A DNA stretch of 64,000 nt, from the NCBI GenBank assembly GCA_022495005.1, contig JAGYXB010000698.1, forward strand, positions 186,001 through 250,000, read 5' to 3'. Source of the stretch: Rhyacophila brunnea (taxonomy: Eukaryota > Arthropoda > Insecta > Trichoptera > Rhyacophilidae). Position 1 is the first letter of the stretch; the number at the start of each line of letters is the position of its first letter. A program made the position numbers and the translations under genes. Under the pieces are notes generated by a model. That model was given only the letters and a program-made list of their open reading frames with translations. It had not been told where the DNA came from and made no database searches. Positions 1 to 11,638 of this stretch are shown here, piece by piece.

Positions 1-408
1 CTACTAATCGCGTTGGAAGCAAAAACAGCAAAGGTATTTTATAAAACTATTTAGTATGTAGCATAAACTATTTTTCAATTACCATATTTTGCATACTTTT
101 AAGATTATCTATACAATTTGTCGTTTATATAAATAACTATAAAGCCTGGTAATTAAAATTTACATCTGAGTTGACCGAATATCATTGGGAATTATTATTA
201 TTATTAAAAAAATAATATTGTAAATAAGCACATTTTTTTTAGAAAAATCATAATACTTATAAGCTTGTTATTCTTTGACCATGAAATAATGTGTCATAGT
301 TTTAATAAGAATATGTTTTTGAATTAAAAATAAGTCCTACTAATTATCTACACAATAGCTTGGATGATTCAAAATAAATATGAATATATTTTCTCTTCTC
401 CTTTCTAG
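1..408 (+). other. Serpin 1 intron, left edge
   Basis: AT-rich intron sequence before the first visible exon. I see no exon or repeat here. Confidence 0.6.
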
Positions 409-608
409 ATCCCAATTCTCTGATGATCTTATTCAACGGTCTTTATTTCCGTGGTTCATGGAAAACTCCTTTCGAGAACATCCCAGAAGAAACTTTCTAC
501 AAATCAGCCACTGAAAAGAAAACTGTCGACATGATGACTACTAAAGGAAAATTCAAAACAGGATCACTACCAGGACTCGACAGTGTTGCTGTTGAGATCC
601 CATATGCG
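409..608 (+). CDS. Serpin 1 (partial), exon for the NxxYFxGxW region
   Basis: Internal exon of a serine-protease-inhibitor-fold (serpin) gene whose 5' part lies left of the window. A polypyrimidine tract ending in TTTCTAG precedes base 409, and a GT donor follows base 608. It enters in phase 1 and leaves in phase 0. The peptide carries the family signature around NGLYFRGSWKTPF (breach and strand 3A region), then a beta-strand stretch with VDMMTTKGKFKTG and ends VAVEIPYA. The equivalent exon of serpin 2 (56581-56795) has the same borders and phases. No frameshift or stop is present. Assignment to the serpin family is firm; the specific subfamily and target are unknown. Confidence 0.92.
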
Positions 609-1494
609 GTAAAAATAACTTGATACAAAACCGATTAATTGTAATATGCAGGTTACCTACTGCTATATTATTAAGCAGAGTTGTTCACTACCGGTTACTA
701 AAGATCCAAGGTAATTCTAATCGTAGATTATTGTTTACATACAATGAATGTCCTTCAATCTGCTAAGGCCGAGTACTTCGAGTATAGTTTTTCTTCCTTT
801 CACTTAAAACAGTGTTACCGTCTTATAGAGCAAAGGCAGGATAGATTATTCTATATTCAAGTAAGTTGAAAAAACAGTTGGTCCGTAGTTATAGATATGT
901 AGTCTTGATTAAAATTATGATAAGTATTTATTAAAATTAAGAGTTTGCATTAAAAGGATTTGAACCTTTCATTTTTTCCTGTTAACCGAGAAATAAAATC
1001 AGTCATCACAATCCGATCATTAAATCATTAGTTTACTAATAGTTGTAATTGACTGAATGAAAGAACTTACAAAACAAACTTATCTTTTGCAATTACTAAT
1101 TATTATGCATTGTCGTAGATTGACCAAAGATCACGGGAATCTAATACTACATATTGTATAATATTATCTGAACTTATACATGAAGATTTTTTTTCTTATA
1201 CTATTCTCAGGATAAACAATGTAGTTCAATGATATTAGGTGCAAATTATCTATGTTCATTACCAAGAATGTAACATTTTCAAATCATGTGAATTATTCGT
1301 TAAATATTTTTTTTTATTAAATTATTAGCAAGTACATGTAGGTATGTTATGACTAAAATTTCGAGAGAACCTGATACCAGTTAGTAATTAAGATAATTGA
1401 TACCTTAATTAAAACACAAAAACCGATTGCCAAAAATTTATGTAATTTCTTAAGCGCTTCAAGATGTATAATACGCTAGTTAATCTCATTGTAA

Positions 1495-1690
1495 TTATAT
1501 AGTATACACGTGACCCAATTGGTAAAGCACATTGGCACAAGTCTAGTGAATACGGGTTCGAGTCCCGTTTTGGTGTAAGATTTTTTTTCAAAAAATTTTG
1601 TTAGGGTATTTTAAAATCATCTGCATTCAACAAAAATAATGTTAGATTCTCAAATCATTTGAATTACTCGTTGAATAAAAAAAAATCTAG
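1495..1690 (+). repeat. tRNA-derived SINE (copy with degenerate tRNA head)
   Basis: The head has tRNA-like D and T arms (CCCAATTGGTAAAGCAC and ACGGGTTCGAGTCCCGT). It is followed by a TTTTTTTTCAAAAAATTTT linker and a body with ATTCAAC..TTAGATTCTCAAATCATTTGAATTACTCGTTGAATAAA-type sequence that also occurs at 29316-29523 (minus) and 1255-1320. The anticodon loop lacks T33, so it is not a working tRNA. Confidence 0.6.
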
Positions 1691-1881
1691 TTTGTAGTAT
1701 TTGTATCTACTATTTGTATGCATTCAAAAATATATCAAGTAAATTTTGATTTATTGAAAAATCTAAGATGCCAACAGCACCTAATAGTTGCAGCCATATT
1801 GGGGTATAAAAGGTGAATATTTTTCAGTAAAAATGATAAGTCGCTAACCATTAGAAAATTACTTAGATACTTACGTACCTA

Positions 1882-2103
1882 CAGCGCTCGAAATGGAAAA
1901 GTTTATGAACCGGAGCGCTCGACAGTTTTCTGAATATATTTACACAGTTATCAAATTTTGTGAAAAAAAGTGTGTTAGATTTTCTATTATATGGTCATTC
2001 TATATACGGTCAAATTATTTTTTCCACGAGACGGAGCGATAATTTCACCAATTTGACGAACAGGAACGGCGCTCCGGTGCGTTCCGGTCCATTTCGAGCC
2101 CTG
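1882..2103. mobile_element. hAT-type MITE, copy 1, perfect 8-bp target duplication
   Basis: Starts CAGCGCTCGAAATGGAAAA and ends TTTCGAGCCCTG. It is flanked by identical CGTACCTA at 1874-1881 and 2104-2111. The 222-bp element has no coding potential. Its inverted relative is at 21814-22050. Confidence 0.88.
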
Positions 2104-3415
2104 CGTACCTAGTAGATAAAATTTCAAAATTTATAATATTGTTATGCACTTAACTATTATAAATCAATAGGTACTTCTTTATTCATTATATTCTCTATAC
2201 GGATATAACACGGGATTGTATGCCGTTATATGAAATAGTTTTATCAAATAATTAATTTTGTATTTATCATCATTTTAAATTTTAAGATAGATAATAATAC
2301 ATATGTATTTTACCAGAAAACAGATTTTAACACAATGAATGGTAAACACATCATAAAGTATCTTTATGTATGTATCTTTTTTATAACAAGGAAACATATA
2401 AAGTTACAAAAACTCAGTCGTGTCTATGTCCATATAACATATTTGATAACACGTTTAATTCATTGATTCATAACATACTCTGATCAATATTAAAATGATA
2501 TGTAAATACATTCAGATATTATCATGTCGTTAAAATTGAGAACTGCTGACGGCAGCACGACTTGGCGAAAACAGTTACTTGAACTTACTCCACTTTGCAA
2601 TTCGTACCTGACTAACACAATGGCTTCGAATAATCTGTTGCAAGTTGCAGCCGATTAGATTAAATGATTTTAACACAAAGAAAGAATACAAATGTATATT
2701 ATAATAATTTATCGATTTTTTTTTAAATTTAAGTGACATCCAAATTGGTTCTATAATTTTATTGAGGACCTGGGTACAAGGAAGGTATAAGTGCCCGACT
2801 ATAGCTTTGAGTAAAATTAAACATTTATGGATGTGATGCTTACTGAGTCCATTTAAATACAGTACTTATAAGAAATATCAAAATTATTACAATTTAGTTT
2901 TAATGATATAAATAAAATACAATGATATCTAATAAAAATGTGAATGACTTTAAAGAGGGCATAATATATTTGTTTATCGAATGAAAATAAATCTATTTTT
3001 GTCTTTTTTTAAATTGTAAAATAGATATCAGTAAATTGTTTTAAATTGCACATTTCATGTTCTCTCGCTAGATGCCTCCAGTAAATCTTCATTTTGCCAT
3101 AATTAAATAAATGACAACAAAACTGATTATTGATAATATGTAGTTACATTAAGTAAAATTAAGATAATTTATATTGGAAAATTAATTCTTACTACTTCAG
3201 ATATTATTTAATTAGTATTTAAACGTAAAATATATGGTAAAATATTTTTTATTTCTTTTGTATTGACAAAATTAATAAAAAGCATCATTGCAACTTCGTT
3301 CAATTTAATTGGATTATAATACAATTACATCATGCTTTTAAATAAGTAATCACAGTTATTAGTTAAAATAATGTTACATACTACATTTTAATAATGGAAA
3401 AATACAAACAATAGC

Positions 3416-3849
3416 ACCTGTACATGTACATGAATTTATCTGCATCAATAGTGTGTATTTTAAACTATCGCGATAATAACTATTTACACATAAAAGTACT
3501 GACTGTCTCTCCAATCTCATTTTTCAAGCGTATGCGAGACGCAATGTTGTCATTGTATGGTGCTATTTGACAGATTTAGACAGGTTTATAGATAATCTTA
3601 AACATCAGAGTATTCTGTGCGGTGCAGTTCGTATTTATTAAGGCAGGTTCGCCACTATCGTTCTACTGCGCATGCGCACCGGTATGCAAGTACCAAGTAT
3701 TCAGAAAATATTCAGAAGCTTCAGAAGTTTTTTGATACATGCATGCATTCTTGCAACTTGCACTATAATACGTGTTTACACGTGCATTTTATGGTTATGG
3801 CCACAATAATACGCACTGTCAGCAGTAAATCCATGCACTTGTAAACGAG
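3416..3849. mobile_element. Foldback MITE, copy A
   Basis: Right end reads inward as CTCGTTTACAAGTGCATGGA, and the left end is an imperfect inverted match. Interior blocks such as TTTAAACTATCGCGATAATA and GCCACTATCGTTCTA recur at 54159-54584 in the same orientation. It sits in a serpin 1 intron. Ends are accurate to a few bases. Confidence 0.65.
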
Positions 3850-3987
3850 GTATTAAGTTATATCTGTATTAAAATAAGTAATTACCTAGATAAATAACCT
3901 AGGTAAGGTAAATATCAGAAGTAAAAAATAATGGACTCATCTATATGGTTATATCATTATAATGACATTTAAACCGTAATGTTTTAG

Positions 3988-4173
3988 GGCGACAGATACG
4001 CGCTTCTTTTGGTAGTTCCACGTGCTCGCGATGGTCTCCGACGCTTAGCTGCTGATCTGCCAGGTCTTCCCCCTTCAAAGCTTCCAGCCCTTCTTCAAGA
4101 GAAATCGCTGACTATACGCATGCCAGCGTTCTACATAGAGGTCACCACTAAACCACTTGCCGCTCTTGCTAAG
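3988..4173 (+). CDS. Serpin 1, central exon (helix G/H to strand region)
   Basis: Exon of 62 whole codons, entering and leaving in phase 0, bounded by TTTTAG and GTAATGG. It reads GDRYALLLVVPRARDGL, then a leucine-rich stretch and SLTIRMPAFYIEVTTKPLAALAK. This matches the serpin order of LLLVLP-like strand, short helices and the strand with the MPxFxIE motif that leads into LxxLGV. It joins in frame to 409-608 upstream and to 5385-5523 downstream. The exon is richer in G and C than the intron around it. It has no start codon of its own, as expected for an internal exon. Confidence 0.9.
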
Positions 4174-4439
4174 GTAATGGTATAAAGCATTAATAATATT
4201 ATTTCATTTTACTAAAGGATTGGGTCCTTCTTACAAAATGTCAATTTTCAACAAGAGAACGACAAACCCGCCTGGGTTTGAACATTATAGAAGAAAACAA
4301 GTTAGAAGACATATAACAGCAAATATCCACTACAAACATTTCGTAGTTAGGTTTAATTCACTGCTACCGATCCTAAAATCCAAAAGTTTCCACAGAAAAT
4401 CAATAATGATGCTCTATAAACTATCACACTAAACCCGGT

Positions 4440-4700
4440 CGCACATTTAAAATCGTCCGACTGGGATATGGTCATAAATCAAAATTGAGCACAGTGTTGC
4501 AGTTCTCTTCCATGCAAACACGTGAGGCCATGCGGCTAGCTGAAACGAATGAAAAACGATGCGACATTTTTCTATTGTACCTGAGCCCAGTGTCGAGTAA
4601 AATTCGTTACATGCAACAAGTACATAGTAGAGCAGCAGAAGATTGGAGATGGCTAGATTTGATTTGGGCTGTCGTGCTAACGAAGAAGAAGAAGATAGCG
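4440..4700 (-). repeat. Possible LINE 3' UTR remnant
   Basis: On the minus strand, the end CTTCTTCTTCTTCGTTAGC and the ACGACAGCCCAAATC block resemble LINE 3' ends I know from insects. The + strand open frame here (4485-4742) shows no recognisable domain. Confidence 0.3.
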
Positions 4701-5384
4701 TACAGTTCTCCCATTAGCAACTTAATACCAAATTTAATTTAGTGCTCACTCAGTTAGATTATGATCAATTTTCATTCAAAAATCATTTTGAGAATGGTAA
4801 TTCTAAATAATTAATATTGTCGCGTGAATTAAAATATTAACATTATTGTATTTAAAACAGCCACCAATTAGTCAGCGGAATATTATGTCAAATATAATAT
4901 CATAAGATATTATAATACAATATGGTTGTCTTGTTCGTATTGCTCTTATAATATCAAATAAGAAAAATATTGATTAGTATTATTAAGCAATTAATTAATG
5001 GAGAAAATAATATATATTATGATTTTCTTAGCAATATTCAGATAATGAGATTTCTTCACTCAAAGACTTCAGTCAAAACTAATCTTATTTAAATATTATT
5101 TATTTTTACTGAAATATAATAATTATATATAATACTATAATTATTATAGTATTATAAACAATAAATACTGCAGTAATACACAATAATATTATCTTAATTA
5201 TATTTTGTTTTTCGTACTTGTTCCCACAATAATTATTTCATTAGAAACAAGACCAGTTTCGTCCTAAAGGACAGGTTATAATTGCAATTTTTGATGCAAA
5301 TAGAGTTAGGTCACTTGGAAAGAATTATTCCAAACCCTGGATACATGAATTATTCATAGTTAATATTGCTCTTGTACATTGCAG

Positions 5385-5523
5385 TTTGGAGTGAGCAGTA
5401 TATTTGGACCGGAAGCGGATCTTTCAGGAATTTCACCAGTCGATGGACTTTTTGTTCAAGAAATGGTACAACACGTTTCAGTTAAGGTGGACAATGGTGG
5501 AAGCTCACATGCTCAAATTACAG
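5385..5523 (+). CDS. Serpin 1, exon with the reactive-centre hinge
   Basis: Exon begins after ACATTGCAG in phase 0 and ends in phase 1 before GTATGAT. It starts FGVSSIFGPEADLSGIS, the conserved serpin segment before strand 5A, then GLFVQEMVQHVSVKV. The hinge that follows reads DNGGSSHAQIT, where inhibitory serpins have an EEGTEAAA-like run. Glycine is kept at about P15, but His, Gln and Ile stand at about P12, P10 and P9 instead of small residues. Known biology says the hinge must insert into sheet A for inhibition, so I infer that this protein is non-inhibitory or altered. The intron after the hinge is where several insect serpins splice alternative reactive-loop exons. Confidence 0.9.
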
Positions 5524-6185
5524 GTATGATTATTTGGGATAACTATTTTTTGTTGTATGAAAAAAATAAACCAGCAATCAACACTTTACCTAATACCTAT
5601 TATATAGTAAAGATTAAAAACCAAAATGTCTGAGACTAAAAATGCTGGAACGGTCAGATTTCAAGATTAAATTTTATATCGGTCCTTAATAATTTTATTA
5701 GGGGATTGCCGTTTTTCAAATAGTAGACGTCTTATTAAATGACATGCGTAATGTTTATATGACATTTTTCTAATGAGGTACTTCTCTCAAATTCCCGGAT
5801 TCACAGATGGACAAATCTATACAGTACTGTAATCCACAGTATGTATGTACAGGAATGTTTTCATACATCCATCCTGTACTTTCTTACAAACAACGAAAGG
5901 ATTTTTAGTCGCCTTTAACATCGGTGCATACGAATAAACTGTACACCCAATTCCACTAAACCACTATTCGTTTAGTGTAGGTAAAGTCTATAATATAAAT
6001 ATATTTTTAAAACAAGTGATATTATAATAGGTATTATCAATTGCATCCTCTGTTATTTAAATAAAATTATTTCATGGTATTTAAATAAAAACAACATAGT
6101 ATAAAAAATGCAGAAGAAATAACTACTAGAGAGTAAACCTGCAAGTTTTTCACTATTTTTGACCTCATCTACCTAAAAAAAATAT

Positions 6186-6279
6186 TCCTTCGAACCGGAT
6201 TTGAACCAGTGACCTATGGATAACAGTTTATATGTATAACATCTACAGTCCACCGCTCTACCAACTGAGCTATCGAAGG
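6186..6279 (-). tRNA. tRNA-Tyr (GUA) with intron
   Basis: Read on the minus strand it starts CCTTCGATAGCTCAGTTGG (A box) and ends with the B box GGTTCAAATCC and acceptor TCGAAGG plus A. The anticodon arm GTGGA-CTGTAG is interrupted by an intron of about 21 bases after position 37, as in other animal tRNA-Tyr genes. A run of eight Ts follows the gene on its own strand as a Pol III terminator. It lies inside a serpin 1 intron. Confidence 0.93.
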
Positions 6280-6442
6280 CTTATATACCTGCAAGAAAAT
6301 TTCAATGCGGTATCAGTTTTAATTTAAATATAATTGGATCACTTTTATAATCGCCTTGGTGCTATTTGCTGACTTTCTCTTTGCTCTGATTTCATCATTA
6401 TTTCTTGGTGTATTAAATATCTGTTTGCGTGCATTTTTCATA

Positions 6443-6537
6443 CCTTCGATAGCTCAGTTGGTAGAGCGGTGGACTGTAGATGTTAAATTATTCAAACTGT
6501 TATCCATAGGTCACTGGTTCAAATCCGGTTCGAAGGA
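6443..6537 (+). tRNA. tRNA-Tyr (GUA) with intron, divergent partner
   Basis: Mature sequence the same as the minus-strand copy at 6186-6279, with a slightly different intron of about 22 bases. The 5' ends face each other 163 bases apart. A T-rich terminator (TATTTTTACTTTTTTT) follows. The acceptor stem CCTTCGA/TCGAAGG pairs fully. Confidence 0.93.
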
Positions 6538-7956
6538 ATATTTTTACTTTTTTTAATAAATAAAAATTAATAAGAAATGCAAATGTGTAAACAGGGAAAA
6601 TGCTAAATGATATAAAAATGCAAAGCTTGACAATTTAGGAGTGTACAGGTAAATAACATAAATATTATAGACGTACCTATTATAATAATAAACCTGTAAT
6701 GTTTTAAATAGTTGGTTCCAATTATATTGATGGCCAATAATTAGCTAGAATTTATCTACAGCTGGGTGTAGGCCTTTCTAAGCTCTTTTCTTATTGATAC
6801 TGCGTGTTGCGTACTTCATGTACTTTACATGACTTAACTATTTCTTTAATTCAATTGAGGTCCACCTTTCGATAACTTTCTGCATTTTCAATTACCATTG
6901 GATGATTAGATTGTCTAATAATCGTCCCTTTTCAATATGTATGCCCAGCCCATTTTCATTTGACGTTTTAGCGATCTATATTAAGTACATTATGCACTGA
7001 TTGTACAACACTGCCCCTGACATTAATTGACACATCTGGCTATTTATATCCATGTGTCAACTTGGCTATATAAAAAAGTTAACATTAAATAACCTTATAC
7101 GAACTTTTATTATAAGCCGTTACGGTAAACAAAAAATCGTACCAACAAATATTATTTGACTTCGTAGTATCGCCAATCAAACTGAAATAATTACAGTATT
7201 ATTTAAAATAAAACTTTCGTCCGTGTATCTGTACCACAATAAATGTGTATAGTACGTACGTTACAATAATACACTTTGACTATCGTTAGAAAAAATATTT
7301 TAATTATAGTATCTGAATCTGAAAAGTAAATTTCCAAGTATGATAAAATTTATATCTCTAAAAGCTACTAACGTATTTTAAAAACACTGGTTTATGACAT
7401 AGATTATTAATATAACTAATATATAAAAAAAATGTTATTTCAATGTGTACGACTTGACTGACAAAAAAAAACATAAAAGATTTTAAATTTTTTAGATTTT
7501 CCAAAAAAAAATTGGAGACGCCACATTAAAATTACATAATAAAAACATGATACAATATGCTATTAATTATATACTACGATACCTAACATAGTTTCTTTTC
7601 ATAATTTTGCACATTCATTACATTTAGCAGTCGGGTTTGTTTTGTTTTGGGGGACATAATAATACGGTCGTGGCGACCTAATGAGTTAAAAATATATTAT
7701 TTTATATAATCTAAGATCAGCATCTTAATTCTTAATGACATCAGTGTTTTCACTAGTAGCTCTTGGTTTATTTAAATACTAGCTGACCCGGCAAACTTCG
7801 TACCGCCTCAGAATCAATAATCTTGTGTTAACTTATTAGCTGAATTAAATTCAGTTTTTTATTAAGTTAAAATGAATACTCAAAATGAATAAGTTCAATA
7901 AATGTGCAAAAATTAAATCAAAATGAAAAGTATTTTAATTATATTGAACTGTACAC

Positions 7957-8030
7957 ACACGATGACCACGTGGATTAAGCGCCGGTATATAGTGTCGAGG
8001 GTCCCATGTTCGAATCCTGGGTCTGGTAAG
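7957..8030 (+). repeat. tRNA-like SINE head inside the Helitron
   Basis: GATGACCACGTGGATTAAGCG resembles an A box and ATGTTCGAATCCTGGGTC a B box. A similar start, GATGGCCGCGCGGCTTAAGCG, occurs at 25894-25914. Neither folds into a convincing tRNA. Confidence 0.35.
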
Positions 8031-8255
8031 TTCACATATTGTAATTCAATTTCAATTCAATGATGACTACCGAGCCAACCTTCAGTCGTTAATTGTGCGG
8101 TGGCAAGCCAGGCAGATCCAATGAGTTTCAAAATTCAGTTGGATAGTTGGTTGCTTCGTCTTCGTTTGTTACACAGTCGATAGATTTGAAGGAATGCAGT
8201 GGACCAACGATTTGATTTTGAATTGTGAAGTTTAAGTGATCCACATATTTGTTCT

Positions 8256-9485
8256 TTACCGCAAGAATGCTCGTTCACTCAACCAATTGTCATGTTTGTG
8301 ATTAGCAATGATGTTCGGTAACACTTTGTTGATGAGTTCGTCCTTAGTTGAGTCGAAATTGGAAAAATTCAGCGGAAACGAAATTAATCCGCTCGATTCA
8401 TCTACAGGAACACGGCCGTTACCGATAGTCAGCAATTGCTTGGAGAAATCTTCGGCAGATGGATCATTTAGCAATGCAACTCGCATGTTTGTCGTCAGCT
8501 GAAGTGTCTTTACATAGCACCACAGAGTCGATGATTTGAGGCAAGCATTTATTTCATCAGCAGCGGTCGATCTTGGAATGACGGTAGTGTTTGGCGAAAA
8601 TCGCCAGATAGTAGAATCATTGCGCCTCCAAAACTTCTCGAGTCATTGTGCAGATCTTTCATAGTTCGATTGAGTGCTTTCAATGCGCGTTTGTGCGCCA
8701 TTGTGCATTTATCCCAGGTAATTATTTTACTTGCTAACAAAACTTTGGCCATTGCTGAGTATTTCGCAATGTTGCATGTCGGTTTTTCAGTCGGAAATTT
8801 CAACGTTGAATGAGGCGTTCGGCATCCTTCTAACAACGTGGCCGCTATTCCAGAAGAAGCAACTGCTACAGCATTTTTGGATCTCGCACGAACAGTAGCC
8901 AAAATCAATGACATGAGGAATGTCTTCCCAGTTCCATCGGCCGCGTCGAGGAAAAATAAGCCACCATTTCCATAATCAATTGCCTTCATTAACGTATCGT
9001 ACACTTCCTTCTGTTGAGGGTTCAACAGCGGTACATTCGTTTGAACTGATTGGTTCAATGCATCTCGATCATATTCACGATCACGTTCCAATTCTCGATT
9101 GAAAGCGTCGTTCATTCCACGATGTGACGTTGGCATTCCTTACTTGACTAAAAAACTGCCGCACATGAGGTAACACATGTATTCGATCAAAAACAAAGCC
9201 TGGTTATGTATCTCTCATTCACCTCGAGATCGGGATTCGCTGAACTGACACAAATTCGATGTAAAATGTCTTCTGACATGTCATCCTTTTACTTGTTCCA
9301 CAGCTCAGGTGTATTCGATGGGAAGCATGTCGAAATAATGATATCAAAAAATGTGCGTATCTGACTTGGAGATGCAGAAACAATTGCTTCAGCGATTGTC
9401 ATATCCCAATGAGTATCTTTTTCAAGCAAATTGAGCTGTTGACATGAAGCACGAAATGTTGGGCACACTACATCATTGACAGTTA
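8256..9485 (-). pseudogene. Helitron PIF1-like helicase, broken
   Basis: Rolling-circle transposon helicase. Upstream part (9485-9200, minus) reads CQQLNLLEKDTHWDMTIAEA, then TFFDIIISTCFPSNTPELWNK, then an in-frame TAA and MSEDILHRICVSSANPD. The next piece (9136-8549) has LNPQQKEVYDTLMKAI, Walker A DAADGTGKT (canonical GGAGTGKT, so one Gly is replaced) and ILLSGDFRQTLP as Walker B. A shifted frame (8486-8256) continues with RVPVDESSGLISFP. The Rep nuclease domain is missing. Stops and frameshifts show that it cannot make a working protein. Confidence 0.8.
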
Positions 9486-9889
9486 GACATTTCGACTATC
9501 ATTCTTTCTTTTGTTTGTTTGCTTCTTCTTTATTGTTTCTGTCATGTATCAGAGATGGCGTTGTATACGGATTTTTTTTTTTGTGATTTTCTTTTATTTT
9601 AGAATGCGCGAGGTTTTCATCGTTCAAATTAATCAATGTCAGTCAAAAGCCTTTCCATACAAAATGTATGAGAAAATTAATTTTCTTCCTAATTAATTTT
9701 TTCCGTGATTTATCCGATATTTTAATAGTTGTTCTGCTATTCGGGGCGGAGACAAATCCACTAAATCAAAGATCATAAAAATTGGTCCAGCTGTTCTTGA
9801 GTTATAAATGGTGTAACTAACCCGACTTTGTTTTATATATATAGATGCTCTTCTAATGATTTTGTTGTTTTTTGTTTTTTGTCTATAAT

Positions 9890-10282
9890 TTAAATTATAA
9901 CAAGATAAAAAGAACTTTTTATATACCTACAACGTTTTTAAATTTTCCGTTGAAACATATAAACTTGACTTGACTAGCTTAAACGATCAAAAAAAATGTA
10001 CTTGACATGGTATATTGATTTCCATAGTAACGAACGTCTAGCAACCAATAATGGTGTCGAAATAACTTTTCATACAAAACAGCATTAACTGAAAATAAAT
10101 TCAATTCTACTTAAAGGTGGCTAAAAGTAATAAAAAATGCATTGGCATCGTGTTCTGATATATTCTAAACGTTTCAAATGTCTAGATAGTCGGGAAGTTA
10201 GTTAAAAATCGATTGCAAGATTTGTACCGGACAAAGAATCACCGGACAAATAAGAATACGAGCTAAGAAAAACGTTGTAATA
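9890..10282 (+). repeat. Dispersed repeat R1, copy 1
   Basis: Shares about 400 bp with 39894-40318 (same orientation) and 42737-43156 (inverted). Near the ends are CAACGTTTTTAAATTTTC and AAGAAAAACGTTGTA, a short inverted pair flanked by TA. Interior blocks include TTGATTTCCATAGTAACG and TCAATTCTACTTAAAG. Confidence 0.7.
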
Positions 10283-11638
10283 AAATCAATAATATTATGT
10301 TGTTTCTGGTAGAAATCCATTATTGAATAATACTTTACCTGTAAGTACCTATACGTTAGTTCAAATGTAGGCCGATTTCATCTGGTGAGATGTGTAACTT
10401 GCATCTGGTAAGAAAATACCCTGCTCTGAAAATAACCAGCAAACAAATGTGTTACCATTAAATTTTAAGTTAAATCAAAAAATGATTAGGTCACGTTAAA
10501 TATTAATAGTTTATTTTTTACTCATTTACAAAAAAAATACGTAAAGTATTGTAATTTTTTAGTACCTAAGGTTATGATAATTCTCCCTGGCACAGGGTTT
10601 GGTTAATTGTTAACCGAATGATTATTCTCCGAGTAATCAATAACATCAACTACATTTAATGTAGGTAATAAAAATGTTAGCTACAATTCTGTAAATGTGT
10701 TACCAGCCCTAGTGTTTTCCCATCCACCGGTCGAAGAATGGTTTTGAATTCACCAGTACGGCGACGCAAACCTACATTATTACCATTATATTATGTATTC
10801 TTAAATTAAACTTAATTTTTCGTCTACTAAATTCAAAATGATTGCTGTTTTTATCGTTTTTTTTTTTACTATGAGAGATATTCATTTGATTTATTTTTCG
10901 AATAAATTGCCTTTTAAGTCATTCTTTTGAAAATTCACTATTATAATCACAATGAAGCGTGTGAAAACAAAAATTATACAGAGTCGACGAATTTAATAGA
11001 TTTCTCGGAGAGTCAAATTTTAAATGTAAGTTTTGCCGGAAAACTGCAATCGTTTATTTATTTGACGATTTTTTTTATTCATCGAATAATTTATTATAAT
11101 TTGAATAATTTTACATTCCAACCTAACCACATTGACCGTAATACGATGGATAAGGGCCTTGTCCAGGTCCAGATTTTTTCTAATATATATGTTTTTAGGA
11201 TGTTAACGTAGGTTTGTAAATTTATGCATTAGTATTTTTTTCTGAATCAATCAATAAACCAACTATGTAGTTAAAACCATTTAGTACAATATACCTAGTA
11301 GGCATAAAAACAAACGAGTCTCGCCTTATTTTTTTACACGAAAACTTGATATTTCATTTGAAGATGACTTTTAGAAGAAAAAAACACTAAAAATAATTCT
11401 TTACAATTCGCAGAAATATGTCGATCATTGGAATAAACAATATTTTGCTAAATTCATTCGATTTAATATATATGAAAAACGGGGACAAAATGCCACGATT
11501 TCTTACGTAAAATTTTCTCTTAATATATTAGAATGCATTCTACTGGTGAAATAAAACTATCGTCGATAATAATATTATTAGAGGAAAACAATTTGTGGTC
11601 TCATCCAGGAATTTAATTATGAAATTAAATATTTCCAG

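Larger units (their letters stand above)
609..3987 (+). other. Serpin 1 intron (3.4 kb)
   Basis: Holds the SINE, the hAT MITE and foldback copy A listed separately. The block at 2525-2655 is richer in G and C without a recognisable frame or repeat; the rest is featureless. Confidence 0.6.
7779..9845 (-). mobile_element. Helitron with both termini, internally reduced
   Basis: On the minus strand it begins TCTATATATATAAAACAAAG preceded by A, and ends with GTTTGCCGGGTCAGCTAG followed by T. That fits the Helitron rule of insertion between A and T, with 5' TC and 3' CTRR, and a GGC..GCC hairpin just before the end. No target duplication is seen, as expected. At 2067 bp it is far shorter than autonomous Helitrons and keeps only helicase remnants. 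Confidence 0.82.
5524..11638 (+). other. Serpin 1 hinge-to-loop intron (6.1 kb)
   Basis: Phase-1 intron with the tRNA-Tyr pair, Helitron and repeat R1. I looked for further reactive-loop exons (an FxxDRPFxF-like end) and saw none. The frame at 10927-11211 has no serpin motif. Confidence 0.6.

Noticed and set aside
1500..1572. A functional tRNA gene
   Set aside because: The head has A- and B-box-like sequence, but the anticodon arm pairs poorly and lacks T33, and SINE body follows.
4220..4432. 70-codon frame after serpin 1 exon 3988-4173
   Set aside because: It lies in the intron, in no relation to the serpin frame, and has no recognised motif.
10927..11211. A 94-codon open frame just before the last serpin 1 exon, considered as an alternative reactive-loop exon
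   Set aside because: It has no FxxDRPF or GKVxDP motif and is as AT-rich as the intron around it; chance frame.
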